64,000 bases of DNA, taken from positions 1 through 64,000 of the forward strand of contig NZ_LLZI01000276.1 of the NCBI RefSeq assembly GCF_001509485.1, written 5' to 3'. The notes under the pieces were generated by a model. That model did not search any database and had not been told where the DNA came from. It was given only the letters and a program-made list of their open reading frames with translations. Positions within the stretch are counted from its first letter, which is position 1, and each line of letters begins with the position of its first letter. Shown piece by piece: positions 8,445 through 18,524 of this stretch. Source of the stretch: Streptomyces sp. NRRL F-4489 (GTDB lineage Bacteria; Actinomycetota; Actinomycetes; Streptomycetales; Streptomycetaceae). Position numbers and translations under genes: made by a program.

Positions 8445-8846
8445 ATGACCGAACGCAAACCCCCCGGCGTCAGCTTCGAGAGCTGGGTGGACAAGCAGAT
8501 CCGCGAGTCCGCCGAACGCGGCGGCTTCGAGGACCTCCCCGGTTTCGGCAAGCCCCTCCCCCACCTCGACCGGCCCTACGACGAGATGTGGTGGATCAAG
8601 GAGAAGATGCACCGCGAGGACCTCTCCCTCCTCCCGCCGAGCCTGGTGCTGCGCAAGGAGGCCGAGGACGCCCTGCGGGCCGCCGCCGACGCGCCGAGCG
8701 AGGCCGCGCTCCGCCGCGTCCTGGCGGAGATCAACGAGCGGATCCGGGCCGCGCTGGCCGCCCCGCCCGAGGGCCCGCCGCTCAACCTCGTCCCGTACGA
8801 CATCGAGGAGCAGGCCCGGCTGTGGCGCGAGCGGCACGGCGGGTGA
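8445..8846 (+). CDS. DUF1992 protein (DnaJ-C28-like conserved domain)
   Basis: 133-residue protein of the DUF1992 family, found in bacteria and, as DNAJC28, in eukaryotes. The diagnostic N-terminal block is clear: SFESWVDKQIRESAERGGFE, then LPGFGKPLPHLDRPYDEMWW and IKEKMHREDLS. A helical C-terminal half ends LNLVPYDIEEQARLWRERHG. ATG at 8445 has GGGAGGA at ideal spacing; an in-frame ATG 16 codons upstream lacks one. No biochemical function is established for the bacterial proteins. It stands alone between a terminator-like hairpin and a convergent gene. Confidence 0.85.
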   Translation: MTERKPPGVSFESWVDKQIRESAERGGFEDLPGFGKPLPHLDRPYDEMWWIKEKMHREDLSLLPPSLVLRKEAEDALRAAADAPSEAALRRVLAEINERIRAALAAPPEGPPLNLVPYDIEEQARLWRERHGG

Positions 8847-8896
8847 CCCTCAACGAGCTTGTATGGCAAGGGAGTTGAACCGCGCCACCGGGCGCC

Positions 8897-10198
8897 TCAC
8901 CGCCCCGCCGCCGGCGCGAAGCGCACCCGCAGGAAGCGCGGCCGGTACAGCTCCACGTCCCCGTTGACGACCGGGTCGGCGGGCGCGCCGGGCGGGCCGA
9001 GCCAGTTGACGTCGTAGCTGACCAGGAGTCCGGCGCCGGTGGTGAACTCCGGGTGGAACTGCGGGTTGTAGACCGCGATGTGCGCCGGGTCGGGGCCGGC
9101 CGGGCGCGGCGGGGTGATCTGGCCGGCCGGGCCGTGCCACGGCCCCTGGGGCGCGCAGGACCAGTAGCCGGTGAACGTCCGCAGGCCGGCGGCGCCGCCG
9201 GCCGGGGTGTCCATGGTGAGCAGCACCCAGGCGCCGCCCGCGCGGGCGACGGTGAAGGCGCTGCCGGTGCCGCGCCGCCCGCCGCCGCGCAGCACCGGCG
9301 CGGCCCGCCCGGCGTCCGGCTGCCAGCGGGCGCCGTCCCAGAACCGCCAGGCCGCCGGGTCCGCGAGCCGGCCGGCCGGGACCCGGGCCAGGTAGGCGCT
9401 GTCCGCCGGGGTGGCGGGCGGGTCGTCGCCGCCGTAGACGTACGTCCAGGCGCCGTCGCGGACCGCCGCGGTGCCGTAGAGGACCCGCCGCGCCGGATCG
9501 GTGGCGGCGGGCTGCGTGGCGACCGGGGTGATCGACTCCAGGTGGAGGCCGGGCAGCGAGAGGGTGGCGACCTCGGTGCCGCGGGGCTTCCCGAAGGCCC
9601 AGGCGCCGGTGCCGGGGACGCGGTTCCACAGCAGGACCCGGACGACCCGGTCGGCGGAGCCGGGGGCGCGGAGTTCGACGGCCGCGTGGACCGGCCAGCG
9701 CCAGCCGCCGCCGGGCGGGTCGGGGAAGAAGGGGCCGGGCGCGGCCGGGGTGCCGCCGGTCAGGGTGCGTTCCGGGACGCCGGCCGGGGACATCACGACG
9801 AGGGAGTTGTGGCGCAGGTAGGGGGTGGCGCCGGTGGCGGTGGTGCGCCAGCGGTAGGGCTGCCCTTGGGGGTTGGGCGGCGGGTGGACGCGGTCGAGGA
9901 AGGTGTCGGAGAACAGCCACAGGGTCCGGCCGTCCGGGAGCCGTACGGAGTGGGTGCCGTCGCCGCCGGTCCAGTCGTCCGTACGGGTGTTGTCGTCGCC
10001 GTAGCGGGCGAAGGCGGCGGTGGGTCCGGGGTCGGCGGACCATCCGGCGGGGGCCTGGCCGGTGCAGGCGGCGCGGTCGTCGGGGGCGGGGTGCGGCGGC
10101 GGGACGGACAGGGCCGCGGCGACGGTGAGGAGGACGACGGCGAGCAGGGCGGCGGGGAGGGTGGCACGGGAAGTCGGCAGGGTCGGCGGGGTCGGCAT
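8897..10198 (-). CDS. Secreted beta-propeller-like protein of unknown function
   Basis: 433-residue exported protein. An N-terminal hydrophobic signal (about residues 12-32, AALLAVVLLTVAAALS) is followed by a region rich in short beta strands and aromatic motifs: RLPDGRTLWLFSDTFLDRV, RHNSLVVMSP, WTYVYGGDD, AWRFWDGARWQPD and YNPQFHPEF. This pattern recalls DUF4185/DUF5005-type five-bladed propeller proteins, which occur with secreted glycan-active enzymes, but I see no catalytic triad or metal site to name. It is transcribed toward the DUF1992 gene and away from mutA. The secreted call is firm; the fold is a guess. Confidence 0.65.
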   Translation of the reverse strand: MPTPPTLPTSRATLPAALLAVVLLTVAAALSVPPPHPAPDDRAACTGQAPAGWSADPGPTAAFARYGDDNTRTDDWTGGDGTHSVRLPDGRTLWLFSDTFLDRVHPPPNPQGQPYRWRTTATGATPYLRHNSLVVMSPAGVPERTLTGGTPAAPGPFFPDPPGGGWRWPVHAAVELRAPGSADRVVRVLLWNRVPGTGAWAFGKPRGTEVATLSLPGLHLESITPVATQPAATDPARRVLYGTAAVRDGAWTYVYGGDDPPATPADSAYLARVPAGRLADPAAWRFWDGARWQPDAGRAAPVLRGGGRRGTGSAFTVARAGGAWVLLTMDTPAGGAAGLRTFTGYWSCAPQGPWHGPAGQITPPRPAGPDPAHIAVYNPQFHPEFTTGAGLLVSYDVNWLGPPGAPADPVVNGDVELYRPRFLRVRFAPAAGR

Positions 10199-10382
10199 TC
10201 CGCTCCTCGGTCGGGTGCCGGGCCACCGTAACGCGGCGGGCGGGGCGGGTGCGGGAGCGGCCGGGCGGCCCGTCCGGTGCGGGTTCGCCCGGCTACGTGG
10301 TGATCGGGTGGCGGGCCAAAGAGGGCAAGGTCACAGCCCGAGCCCCTGCTCCGGCTAACGGACGTTCGCCTAGCCTGCTGCC

Positions 10383-12269
10383 ATGACCGCCGAGTCCCCC
10401 GAACTCCCCCTGGCCGCCGCGTTTCCGGCGGCGGACCGCGAGCAGTGGCAGCGTCTCGTGGCAGGCGTACTGCGCAAATCCGGCGCGTCCGAGGCCGCGG
10501 GCGACGCCGCCGAGGACGCGCTCGCCACCGATCTGGAGGACGGTATCCGCGTCCGTCCGCTCTATACGGCTGAGGACGCGCCGCCCCTGCCGGGCCCGCC
10601 CGGTTTCCCGCCGTTCGTCCGGGCGTCCCGGCCGCAGGGCACCGCGGTGTCCGGGTGGGACGTCCGCCAGCGCCACCAGGGCACCGACCCGCGCCGGGTC
10701 AACGAGGCGCTGCTCGCCGACTTGGAGAACGGCGTCACGTCGGTGTGGCCGGTCGTCGGCGCCGGCGGGGTGCCGGTGTCCGGCCTGGCCGAGGCGCTGC
10801 GCGGTGTCTATCTGGACCTGGCGCCGGTGGTGCTGGACGCGGGCGCGGAATTCCCGGCGGCGGCCGAGGAGTTGCTGCGGCTGTACGGCGAGTCCGGGGT
10901 GGCGTTGTCCGAGGCGGCCGCGGTGCTGGGCGCCGACCCGCTGGGCGTGCTGGCCCGCACCGGCGACGACCGGGGTCTGGCGGACGGGCTGGCGGCGGCC
11001 GCGCGGCTGGCCGGCCGGGTCGCGGAGCAGGCGCCGCGGATCCGCACGGTGGTGGTGGACGCGCTGCCGTACCACGAGGCGGGCGGTTCGCCGGCCGAGG
11101 AGCTGGGCGCGTCGCTGGCGACGGCGGTGGCGTATCTGCGGGAGCTGACCGCGGACGGCCAGGGGCTGGGCGTCGACGCGGCGTGCCGGCAGCTGGAGTT
11201 CCGCTACGCCGCGACCGCCGACCAGTTCGTGACCATCGCCAAGCTGCGCGCGGCGCGGCGGCTGTGGGCCCGGGTGGCGGAGGTGTGCGGGGCGTCGCCG
11301 GCCGCGGCCGGGCAGTCCCAGCACGCGGTGACGTCCACGGTGATGATGGCGCGCCGGGATCCGTGGGTGAACATGCTGCGGACGACGGTGGCGGCGCTGT
11401 CGGCGGGGCTGGGCGGCGCGGACGCGGTGACGGTGCTGCCGTTCGACACGGCGCTGGGCCTGCCGGACGCGTTCGCCCGCCGGATCGCCCGGAACACCCA
11501 GGCGGTGCTGCTGGAGGAGTCGCAGCTGGCGAAGGTGATCGACCCGGCGGGCGGCTCGTGGTACGTCGAGTCGCTGACCGCCGAACTGGCCCGCGCGGGC
11601 TGGGCGTTCTTCCAGGAGATCGAGGCGGCGGGCGGCCAGGCGGCCGCGCTGCGGTCGGGGATGATCGGCGACCGGCTGGCACAGACCTGGCGGCGGCGCA
11701 GCGAGGATCTGGCGCACCGGCGCGAACCGATCACCGGTGTCAGTGAGTTCCCGCGGCTGGCGGAGGCGCCGCTGGAGCGCGAGCCGGCGCCGGAGCCGGC
11801 CGGCGGGGGGCTGCCGCGGGTGCGGCGGGACGACGCGTTCGAGGCGCTGCGGGCCCGTTCCGACGCGCTGCTGGCGGCCCGCGGGGCGCGCCCGTCGGCG
11901 TTCCTGGCCGCGCTGGGGCCGGTCGCGGCGCACACCGCGCGGGTGGCGTTCGCCGCCAACCTCTTCCAGGCGGGCGGGATCGAGACGGTGGCCGAGCAGG
12001 TGACGGCCGAGACCGCGGCCGCGGCGTTCGCGGCGAGCGGCGCGCGGATCGCCTGCCTGTGCGCGAGCGACGCGGTCTACGCCGAGCAGGCGGCGGAGGT
12101 GGCCGCGGCGCTGAAGGCGGCGGGCGCGGTACGGGTGTATCTGGCGGGCCGGCCGGGCGAGCGCCGGGCGGAGTTCGCGGCGGCCGGGGTGGACACGTTC
12201 GTGTTCGCCGGCTGCGACGCGGTCGGGGTGCTCTCCTCGGCCCTGGATGTCACGGAGGTGGCGGCATGA
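10383..12269 (+). CDS. mutA: Methylmalonyl-CoA mutase small subunit
   Basis: 628-residue small (beta) subunit of the adenosylcobalamin-dependent mutase that interconverts (R)-methylmalonyl-CoA and succinyl-CoA, linking propionate, odd-chain and branched-chain catabolism with polyketide precursor supply. The mutase barrel is recognisable ([71 protein letters not shown]). The C-terminal domain of about 130 residues has the cobalamin-binding fold but no DxHxxG, as expected for this structural subunit. A -10-like TAGCCT ends six bases before the ATG, so the transcript may be leaderless. ATGA overlap with mutB follows. Confidence 0.93.
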   Translation: MTAESPELPLAAAFPAADREQWQRLVAGVLRKSGASEAAGDAAEDALATDLEDGIRVRPLYTAEDAPPLPGPPGFPPFVRASRPQGTAVSGWDVRQRHQGTDPRRVNEALLADLENGVTSVWPVVGAGGVPVSGLAEALRGVYLDLAPVVLDAGAEFPAAAEELLRLYGESGVALSEAAAVLGADPLGVLARTGDDRGLADGLAAAARLAGRVAEQAPRIRTVVVDALPYHEAGGSPAEELGASLATAVAYLRELTADGQGLGVDAACRQLEFRYAATADQFVTIAKLRAARRLWARVAEVCGASPAAAGQSQHAVTSTVMMARRDPWVNMLRTTVAALSAGLGGADAVTVLPFDTALGLPDAFARRIARNTQAVLLEESQLAKVIDPAGGSWYVESLTAELARAGWAFFQEIEAAGGQAAALRSGMIGDRLAQTWRRRSEDLAHRREPITGVSEFPRLAEAPLEREPAPEPAGGGLPRVRRDDAFEALRARSDALLAARGARPSAFLAALGPVAAHTARVAFAANLFQAGGIETVAEQVTAETAAAAFAASGARIACLCASDAVYAEQAAEVAAALKAAGAVRVYLAGRPGERRAEFAAAGVDTFVFAGCDAVGVLSSALDVTEVAA

Positions 12270-14488
12270 AGGAAACGGCACCGCGGTCCGGCCCCATCCC
12301 GGACTTCAGCACGGTGGAGCTGGGCGAACCGTCCGGGCCGGCCGACGGCGGCCGGTGGGCGGAGGCGGTCCAGCAGGCGACGGGCAAGAGCGTCGCGGAC
12401 CTGACGTGGGAGACGCCGGAGGGCATCGACGTCAAGCCGCTGTACACCGCGGACGATCTCGACGGCCTGGACTTCCTGGGCACGTATCCGGGCATCGCGC
12501 CGTATCTGCGCGGCCCGTATCCGACGATGTACGTCAACCAGCCGTGGACGGTGCGGCAGTACGCGGGCTTCTCGACGGCGGAGGAGTCCAACGCGTTCTA
12601 CCGGCGCAATCTGGCGGCCGGCCAGAAGGGCCTGTCGGTCGCGTTCGACCTGCCCACGCACCGCGGGTACGACAGCGACCACCCGCGGGTGACCGGTGAC
12701 GTCGGCATGGCGGGCGTGGCGATCGACTCGATCTACGACATGCGGCAGCTCTTCGAGGGCATCCCGCTGGACCGGATGACGGTGTCGATGACGATGAACG
12801 GCGCGGTGCTGCCCGTTCTCGCGCTGTACATCGTGGCGGCGGAGGAGCAGGGCGTACCGCCGGAGAAGCTGGCGGGGACCATCCAGAACGACATCCTCAA
12901 GGAGTTCATGGTCCGCAACACCTACATCTATCCGCCGCAGCCCTCGATGCGGATCATCTCCGACATCTTCGCGTACACCTCGCGGAAGATGCCGCGCTAC
13001 AACTCCATCTCGATCTCCGGCTACCACATCCAGGAGGCCGGGGCGACGGCCGATCTGGAGCTGGCGTACACCCTCGCGGACGGGGTGGAGTACCTGCGGG
13101 CGGGCATCGCGGCGGGGATGGACGTGGACGCGTTCGCGCCGCGGCTGTCGTTCTTCTGGGCGATCGGCATGAACTTCTTCATGGAGATCGCCAAGCTGCG
13201 GGCGGCGCGGCTGCTGTGGGCGCGCCTGGTGGCGAAGTTCGAGCCGAAGAACCCCAAGTCGCTGTCGCTGCGCACCCATTCGCAGACCTCGGGCTGGTCG
13301 CTGACCGCGCAGGACGTCTTCAACAACGTCACCCGCACGTGTGTGGAGGCGATGGCCGCGACCCAGGGCCACACCCAGTCGCTGCACACCAACGCGCTGG
13401 ACGAGGCGCTGGCGCTGCCCACCGACTTCTCGGCGCGGATCGCCCGCAACACCCAGCTCTTCCTCCAGCAGGAGTCGGGCACCTGCCGGGTGATCGACCC
13501 GTGGGGCGGCAGCGCGTACGTGGAGCGGCTGACCCACGATCTGGCGCGGCGGGCGTGGGCGCACATCGAGGAGGTCGAGGCGGCCGGCGGGATGGCCAAG
13601 GCGATCGACGCGGGCATCCCGAAGCTGCGGGTCGAGGAGGCGGCGGCGCGGACGCAGGCGCGGATCGACTCGGGGCGGCAGGCGCTGATCGGCGTCAACA
13701 AGTACCGGGTGGAGACCGACGAGGAGATCGAGGTCCTCAAGGTCGACAACTCCGCGGTGCGGGCGCAGCAGATCGAGAAGCTCAAGCGGCTGCGGGCGGA
13801 GCGGGACGAGGACGCCTGCCGGCGGGCGCTGCGGGCGCTGACCGAGGCCGCGAAGTCCGCGCCGGGCCCGGGACTTGAGGGCAATCTGCTGGCGCTGGCG
13901 GTGGACGCGGCGCGGGCGATGGCGACGGTCGGGGAGATCTCGGACGCCCTGGAGGAGGTCTACGGCCGCCACTCGGGCCAGATCCGTACCATCTCGGGTG
14001 TGTACCGAGACGAAGCGGGCCCCGCGTCGGGGGTCGAGCGCACCCGGGAGCTGGTGGCCGCGTTCGAGCGGGCCGAGGGGCGCCGGCCGCGCATCCTGGT
14101 GGCCAAGATGGGCCAGGACGGCCACGACCGCGGCCAGAAGGTGATCGCCACGGCCTTCGCCGACCTCGGGTTCGACGTGGACGTCGGCCCGCTGTTCCAG
14201 ACCCCGGCCGAGGTGGCCCGCCAGGCGGTCGAGGCGGATGTGCACATCGTCGGGGTGTCGTCGCTGGCGGCCGGGCACCTGACGCTGGTGCCGGCGCTGC
14301 GGGAGGCGCTGGCGGCGGAGGACCGGGACGACATCACCGTCGTCGTCGGCGGGGTGATCCCGCCGCAGGACGTGCAGCCGCTGCGGGACATGGGCGCGGC
14401 GGCGGTGTTCCTGCCCGGTACGGTCATCCCGGAGGCCGCCCACGACCTGGTGCGGGATCTGGCGGCGGCGCTGGGCCACGAGCTGTAG
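12266..14488 (+). CDS. mutB: Methylmalonyl-CoA mutase large (catalytic) subunit
   Basis: 740-residue catalytic (alpha) subunit, coupled to mutA by ATGA. The substrate barrel shows [48 protein letters not shown] and [20 protein letters not shown], all close to the family. The C-terminal B12 domain carries [12 protein letters not shown], where His620 would be the lower axial cobalt ligand (DxHxxG), then the GSVG-equivalent region [10 protein letters not shown] and GGVIPPQD. Length agrees with known MutB proteins (about 730). The reading frame is open further upstream, but ATG at 12266 is the family start. No methylmalonyl-CoA epimerase gene is in this window. Confidence 0.95.
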   Translation: MKETAPRSGPIPDFSTVELGEPSGPADGGRWAEAVQQATGKSVADLTWETPEGIDVKPLYTADDLDGLDFLGTYPGIAPYLRGPYPTMYVNQPWTVRQYAGFSTAEESNAFYRRNLAAGQKGLSVAFDLPTHRGYDSDHPRVTGDVGMAGVAIDSIYDMRQLFEGIPLDRMTVSMTMNGAVLPVLALYIVAAEEQGVPPEKLAGTIQNDILKEFMVRNTYIYPPQPSMRIISDIFAYTSRKMPRYNSISISGYHIQEAGATADLELAYTLADGVEYLRAGIAAGMDVDAFAPRLSFFWAIGMNFFMEIAKLRAARLLWARLVAKFEPKNPKSLSLRTHSQTSGWSLTAQDVFNNVTRTCVEAMAATQGHTQSLHTNALDEALALPTDFSARIARNTQLFLQQESGTCRVIDPWGGSAYVERLTHDLARRAWAHIEEVEAAGGMAKAIDAGIPKLRVEEAAARTQARIDSGRQALIGVNKYRVETDEEIEVLKVDNSAVRAQQIEKLKRLRAERDEDACRRALRALTEAAKSAPGPGLEGNLLALAVDAARAMATVGEISDALEEVYGRHSGQIRTISGVYRDEAGPASGVERTRELVAAFERAEGRRPRILVAKMGQDGHDRGQKVIATAFADLGFDVDVGPLFQTPAEVARQAVEADVHIVGVSSLAAGHLTLVPALREALAAEDRDDITVVVGGVIPPQDVQPLRDMGAAAVFLPGTVIPEAAHDLVRDLAAALGHEL

Positions 14489-14499
14489 GGCGGAGGGGC

Positions 14500-15513
14500 A
14501 TGCCTGCGACGATCGATGTGGACCGGTACGCCGAGGGGGTGCGGGCCGGTTCCCGGGCCTGGATCGCCCGCGCGGTCACGCTGGTCGAGTCCACCCGCGC
14601 CGACCACCGGGCGGCGGCCCAGGAGTTGCTGGTGCGGCTGCTGCCGTACGCGGGGGCGGCCCGGCGGGTGGGGATCAGCGGGGTGCCGGGGGTCGGCAAG
14701 TCGACCTTCATCGACGCGCTGGGCTCGCTGCTGACGGGGCTGGGGCACCGGGTGGCGGTGCTGGCCGTCGATCCGTCGTCGAGCCGGACCGGTGGTTCGA
14801 TCCTGGGCGACAAGACCCGGATGGAGCGGCTGGCGACGGACCCGGCGGCGTTCGTCCGCCCCTCCCCCACGTCGGGGACGCTGGGCGGGGTGGCGCGGGC
14901 GACCCGGGAGTCGATCGTGGTGATGGAGGCGGCCGGCTACGACGTGGTGCTGGTCGAGACGGTCGGCGTCGGCCAGTCGGAGACCGCGGTCGCCAACATG
15001 GTCGACACGTTCCTGCTGCTGACCCTGGCCCGTACCGGCGACCAGCTCCAGGGCATCAAGAAGGGCGTCCTGGAGCTGGCGGACCTGGTGTCGGTCAACA
15101 AGGCCGACGGGCCGCACGAGAAGGACGCCCGGTCGGCGGCGCGCGAACTGGCCGGTGCGCTGCGGCTGCTGCAGCCCGCGGACGCGGTGTGGACGCCGCC
15201 GGTGCTGACCTGCAGCGCCCGCGAGGGCACGGGGCTGAAGGCGGTGTGGGAGCGGGTCGAGCAGCACCGGGCGCTGCTGGAGTCGCGGGGCGCGCTGGCC
15301 GAGCGGCGGCGCGCCCAGCAGGTGGAGTGGACGTGGTCGATGGTCCGGGAGCGGCTGATGGACCGCCTCCAGGAGCATCCGGAGGTCCGCCGGCTGGGCC
15401 CGGAGGTCGAACAGGCGGTACGGGCGGGCGAGATCACCGCGACGCTGGCGGCGGAGCGGCTGCTGTCGGCGTTCGGCGCGGGCGACGGGCCGGGGAGCGG
15501 GCCGGCGGACTGA
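14500..15513 (+). CDS. meaB: MeaB/ArgK-type GTPase, mutase chaperone
   Basis: 337-residue G3E-family GTPase that loads adenosylcobalamin onto methylmalonyl-CoA mutase and protects it from inactivation. Walker A GVPGVGKST has Lys67; other visible GTPase elements are LAVDPSSSRTGGSILGDKTR, VVLVETVGVGQSE (the base-2/Walker B region) and NKADG for guanine recognition. The C-terminal dimerisation arm is present (QVEWTWSMVRERLMDRLQEH). ATG at 14500 follows GGAGGG, eleven bases after the mutB stop, so the three genes form one operon. The family is sometimes mislabelled arginine kinase (ArgK). Confidence 0.94.
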   Translation: MPATIDVDRYAEGVRAGSRAWIARAVTLVESTRADHRAAAQELLVRLLPYAGAARRVGISGVPGVGKSTFIDALGSLLTGLGHRVAVLAVDPSSSRTGGSILGDKTRMERLATDPAAFVRPSPTSGTLGGVARATRESIVVMEAAGYDVVLVETVGVGQSETAVANMVDTFLLLTLARTGDQLQGIKKGVLELADLVSVNKADGPHEKDARSAARELAGALRLLQPADAVWTPPVLTCSAREGTGLKAVWERVEQHRALLESRGALAERRRAQQVEWTWSMVRERLMDRLQEHPEVRRLGPEVEQAVRAGEITATLAAERLLSAFGAGDGPGSGPAD

Positions 15514-15528
15514 GCCGTACCGCGCCCG

Positions 15529-16434
15529 TCAGCCGAGCCGGTCCGGTACGGCGCCGCCGCCGGCCGCGAAGTGCGCCAGGGCCAGGTCCCGGAAGCGTGC
15601 GGCGGCCGGTGACAGATAGCTGTCGGCGCGCCGGACGAGGCTGAGGGTGCGGTGGCAGCCGGGCGCGTCGATCCGTACCCAGGCGATCGGTTCGTTGGCG
15701 GTGGCCTCGCGGGCGATGGTGGGCGCCAGGCCCACGCCGATGCCGGCCCGGATGAGGAAGAGCGTGACGCCCGGCTCGTCGCCCTCGCAGGAGATCACCG
15801 GCCGCTGCCCGGTCGGCGCGAACAGCCGGTCCAGCAGGGCGCGTTGCCAGTGCCCGGGGCGGGTGGTGATGAACGGTTCGGCGAGCAGGTCGGTGACCGC
15901 GACCCGCTCCCGGCCGGCCAGCCGGTGGCCGGCCGGGACGACGAGCTGGACCTCCTCGCGCCGCAGCCGGACGGTGTCGAGGCCGGGCGCGGCCAGCGGC
16001 TGGGAGGCGACGCAGTAGTCCACCTCGCGCGCCCGGAGCTGGTCGAGCATGGCGTCGGGGGTGGACTGGTGGAGGCGGACGGCGACGCCGGGGTGGGCGG
16101 TGCGGTAGTCGCCGAGCAGTCCGGCGAGCGGCAGCAGGGTCTCCGCGGCGACCGCCAGGCTGCCCTGGTCGAGCCCGGCCGCGTCGGCCAGCTCCCGCCG
16201 CCCGTCGTCGAGTTCGTCCAGCGCCCGCTCGACCCGGCGGAGGAACGCGGCGCCGTAGCGGTTGAGCCGGATGGCGCGGCCCTGCCGGTCGAAGAGCGGG
16301 ACGCCCAGCTCGGCCTCCAGGCGGGCGATGGTGCGGCTCACCGAGGGCTGGGCGACGCGGAGTTCCTCGGCGGCCCGGCTGATGTGCTCCCGGCGGGCGA
16401 CCTCGCGGAAGTAGCGCAGCGACAGCAGGTCCAT
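15529..16434 (-). CDS. LysR-family transcriptional regulator
   Basis: 301-residue LysR-type regulator. The N-terminal HTH is typical: LSLRYFREVARREHISRAAE, then LRVAQPSVSRTIARLEAELG and LFDRQGRAIRLNRYG, followed by a two-lobed substrate-binding domain (DQLRAREVDYCV, LVVPAGHRLAGRE, EGDEPGVTLFLIRAGIGVGL). It converges on the meaB end and lies 37 bp downstream of the ATPase gene on the same strand, so it may be co-transcribed with it. LysR proteins usually regulate a divergent neighbour, but no divergent enzyme gene is adjacent, so the target is unclear. Inducer unknown. Confidence 0.9.
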   Translation of the reverse strand: MDLLSLRYFREVARREHISRAAEELRVAQPSVSRTIARLEAELGVPLFDRQGRAIRLNRYGAAFLRRVERALDELDDGRRELADAAGLDQGSLAVAAETLLPLAGLLGDYRTAHPGVAVRLHQSTPDAMLDQLRAREVDYCVASQPLAAPGLDTVRLRREEVQLVVPAGHRLAGRERVAVTDLLAEPFITTRPGHWQRALLDRLFAPTGQRPVISCEGDEPGVTLFLIRAGIGVGLAPTIAREATANEPIAWVRIDAPGCHRTLSLVRRADSYLSPAAARFRDLALAHFAAGGGAVPDRLG

Positions 16435-16471
16435 CGGCTCCCGTCCCCCGGCGGTCGGCTCCCGCGGCCGG

Positions 16472-16996
16472 TCAGCCGCGCGCCATCACCGTAGCCCACA
16501 CGGTTTTGCCGGAGTGGTCGGGCGGGGTCCAGCCCCAGGAGTCGCTGAGGCGGTTGACGAGCTGGAGTCCGCGGCCGGACTCGGCGAGTTCGCCGGCCGG
16601 GCGGAGGACGGGGGCGCGGGTGCCGCCGTCGGAGACCGCGCACAGCACTCCGCGGTCCTGGCGGGTCAGGGCCAGCCAGGCGTGGCAGAAGCGGCCGGCG
16701 GCGGGCGGGCCGGCGGGCCCGGCGGGGGCCGCGGCGCCGTGCCGGAGGGCGTTGGTGACGAGTTCGGAGACGATCAGGACGGCGGTGTCGGCCAGGCGGG
16801 GGCACATCCGCCAGCCGTCGAGGGTGGCGCGGGTGAAGCGGCGGGCCTCGGCGACGGTGCGGGCCGAGCCGCTGAGGGCGCAGGCGGCGAAACCGTCGGG
16901 TCCCGGCATCCACCACGTCTCCCGGCCCGTCGCGGCCGCCGGCGGCCGCTCGTCCCGGAGGGTGTCGTGCTCGGACTGTGCCGGGTGTGTGGTCAT
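16472..16996 (-). CDS. Anti-sigma-type (RsbW/SpoIIAB-like) ATP-binding protein
   Basis: 174-residue single-domain GHKL ATPase of the histidine-kinase-like class common in streptomycetes. N-box VLIVSELVTNALRHG and G2-like GRGLQLVNRLSDSWG are visible. No HisKA or transmembrane part exists. Such proteins bind sigma factors, anti-anti-sigma factors or XRE partners. Start ATG at 16996 with GGAGA upstream; earlier in-frame ATGs would add a basic, unlikely leader. It is divergent from the DUF397/XRE pair, and this three-part arrangement (ATPase, DUF397, XRE) recurs in Streptomyces around WhiJ-like developmental regulators. The direct partner is inferred, not shown. Confidence 0.8.
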   Translation of the reverse strand: MTTHPAQSEHDTLRDERPPAAATGRETWWMPGPDGFAACALSGSARTVAEARRFTRATLDGWRMCPRLADTAVLIVSELVTNALRHGAAAPAGPAGPPAAGRFCHAWLALTRQDRGVLCAVSDGGTRAPVLRPAGELAESGRGLQLVNRLSDSWGWTPPDHSGKTVWATVMARG

Positions 16997-17207
16997 CACG
17001 TCTCCGCGAAGGGGCATACGGGGGTGGGCGCGTCGGGGACGGTCTGGGCGGGGCCGCCCCGGAGGGCTAATATCCTCGTCGGCCGTCCGACGCTGCAAGT
17101 GCATCTGCAATTACATCGACACGGACGGCCCCCCAGGGTCGGGATCACGCCAAGCTGGTCGCGGCCCGGCCCGGTCCCGAGCACACCCCCGCAACAGAGG
17201 AGCAGTG

Positions 17208-17453
17208 GTGAGCGAGACGATGACCAACGGCATGCCGGCCGACGCCCTGGAGGGCGCGATCTGGCGCAAGAGCCGCCGCAGCAACCCCAGCGGCAACTGC
17301 GTTGAGCTGGCAGTTCTTCCGGACGGAGAGGTCGCGGTGCGCAATTCCCGGCACCCGGCGGGCCCCGCGCTGATCTATCCGCGGGCCGCGATGGCGGCCT
17401 TCGTCCAGGGCGCCAGGGACGGCGAATTCGACGATCTGTTCGCCCGCGACTGA
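17208..17453 (+). CDS. DUF397 small protein
   Basis: 81-residue DUF397 protein. The family signature is intact: WRKSRRSNPSGNCVELAVLP, VAVRNSRHPAGPALIY and AAFVQGARDGEFDDL. DUF397 proteins pair with XRE regulators such as WhiJ and are thought to antagonise or modulate them, acting in a toxin/antitoxin-like or developmental switch. Start GTG at 17208 follows AGAGGAG. It sits 116 bp before the XRE gene on the same strand, giving the standard pair. No enzymatic motif. Confidence 0.88.
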   Translation: MSETMTNGMPADALEGAIWRKSRRSNPSGNCVELAVLPDGEVAVRNSRHPAGPALIYPRAAMAAFVQGARDGEFDDLFARD

Positions 17454-17569
17454 CCAACTGCCGCTTCCGGCAAGGCCGTACGGCGTCATATGTCGGCCGG
17501 ATAGTCGGCGCAGGAGTGACCCCGCACGGGGACACTGGGCATTCGCCCGACCACTCAGGGGAGTTACGC

Positions 17570-18478
17570 ATGAGCGCCGCGCAGCCGAGCAGCGAACCGT
17601 CCCTGCGCCGCTATCTCGACCAGCCGCGCGGCGGCCCCACCGTGCTGCGCATCGTGCTGGGCACCCAGCTGCGCCGGCTGCGGGAGGCCGCCGGTATCAC
17701 CCGCGAGGCGGCCGGGGACGCCATCCGCGCCTCGCACGCCAAGATCAGCCGTCTGGAGCTGGGCCGGGTGAGCTGCAAGGAGCGCGATGTCGCGGATCTG
17801 CTGACGCTCTACGGCGTCACCGAGGCGACCGCCCGGGACACCTTCCTCGCACTGGCCCGCCGCACCGGCACGCCCGGCTGGTGGCACCAGTACGGCGATG
17901 TCCTGCCCAGCTGGTTCGAGACCCACCTCGGGCTGGAGTCGGCCGCGTCGGTGATCCGCACCTATGAAGTGCAGTTCGTCCCGGGGCTGTTGCAGACCGC
18001 GGAGTACGCGCGGGCGGTGGCGCTGCTGGGCCACCCGGGCGCGACCCCGGAGGAGACCGAGCAGCGGGTCGCGCTGCGGGTGGAGCGGCAGCGGCTGCTG
18101 ACCCTCCCGGACGCGCCCCGGCTGTGGGCCATCCTCGACGAGGCGTGCCTGCGGCGGCCGCTGGGCGGTCCCGAGGTGATGGCCGGGCAGGTGCGGCATC
18201 TGCTGGCGATGGCGCGGCTGCCGAACGTCACGCTCCAGGTCGCGCCGTTCGCGCTCGGCGGGCTCGCCGCGGCGGGCGGGCCGGTCACCATCCTGCGGTT
18301 CCTGGAGCCGGACCTGCCCGACATCGTCTATCTGGAGCAGCTGACCAGCGCGCTCTATCTGGACAAGCGCGATGACGTCGACCACTACCTGGCGGTGATG
18401 GACCGGCTCTCGGCACAGGCCGAGTCGCCGCGGGAGTCGCTGGCGATGCTGGAACGGCTGCTGGGGCGGGCGGGCTGA
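17570..18478 (+). CDS. XRE-family regulator with DUF5753 domain (WhiJ-like class)
   Basis: 302-residue regulator. The N-terminal XRE HTH (residues about 27-80, QLRRLREAAGITREAAG, then ISRLELGRVSCKERDV) is followed by the DUF5753 domain starting near SAASVIRTYEVQFVPGLLQT and containing EYARAVALLGHP, ILDEACLRRPLGG and a C-terminal DKRDDVDHYLAVMDRLSAQA. This is the architecture of WhiJ and many paralogues that control development with DUF397 partners. ATG at 17570 has AGGGGAG upstream. It converges on the methyltransferase gene. Which promoter it controls cannot be read here. Confidence 0.9.
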   Translation: MSAAQPSSEPSLRRYLDQPRGGPTVLRIVLGTQLRRLREAAGITREAAGDAIRASHAKISRLELGRVSCKERDVADLLTLYGVTEATARDTFLALARRTGTPGWWHQYGDVLPSWFETHLGLESAASVIRTYEVQFVPGLLQTAEYARAVALLGHPGATPEETEQRVALRVERQRLLTLPDAPRLWAILDEACLRRPLGGPEVMAGQVRHLLAMARLPNVTLQVAPFALGGLAAAGGPVTILRFLEPDLPDIVYLEQLTSALYLDKRDDVDHYLAVMDRLSAQAESPRESLAMLERLLGRAG

Positions 18479-18524
18479 ACGACCGGGCCGGCCCCGGCTT
18501 CCGCCCGCCCGGCCCCGGCGTCCG

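Noticed and set aside
8866..8878. 13-bp GCAAGGGAGTTGA also found inverted at 48107-48119 upstream of the oxidase gene
   Set aside because: Shared 13-mers are expected by chance in 64 kb on two strands, and there is no matching context or third copy.
10199..10382. Possible cobalamin riboswitch ahead of the B12-dependent mutase genes
   Set aside because: No B12-box or aptamer-like conserved bases seen; TAGCCT six bases before ATG fits a leaderless message.
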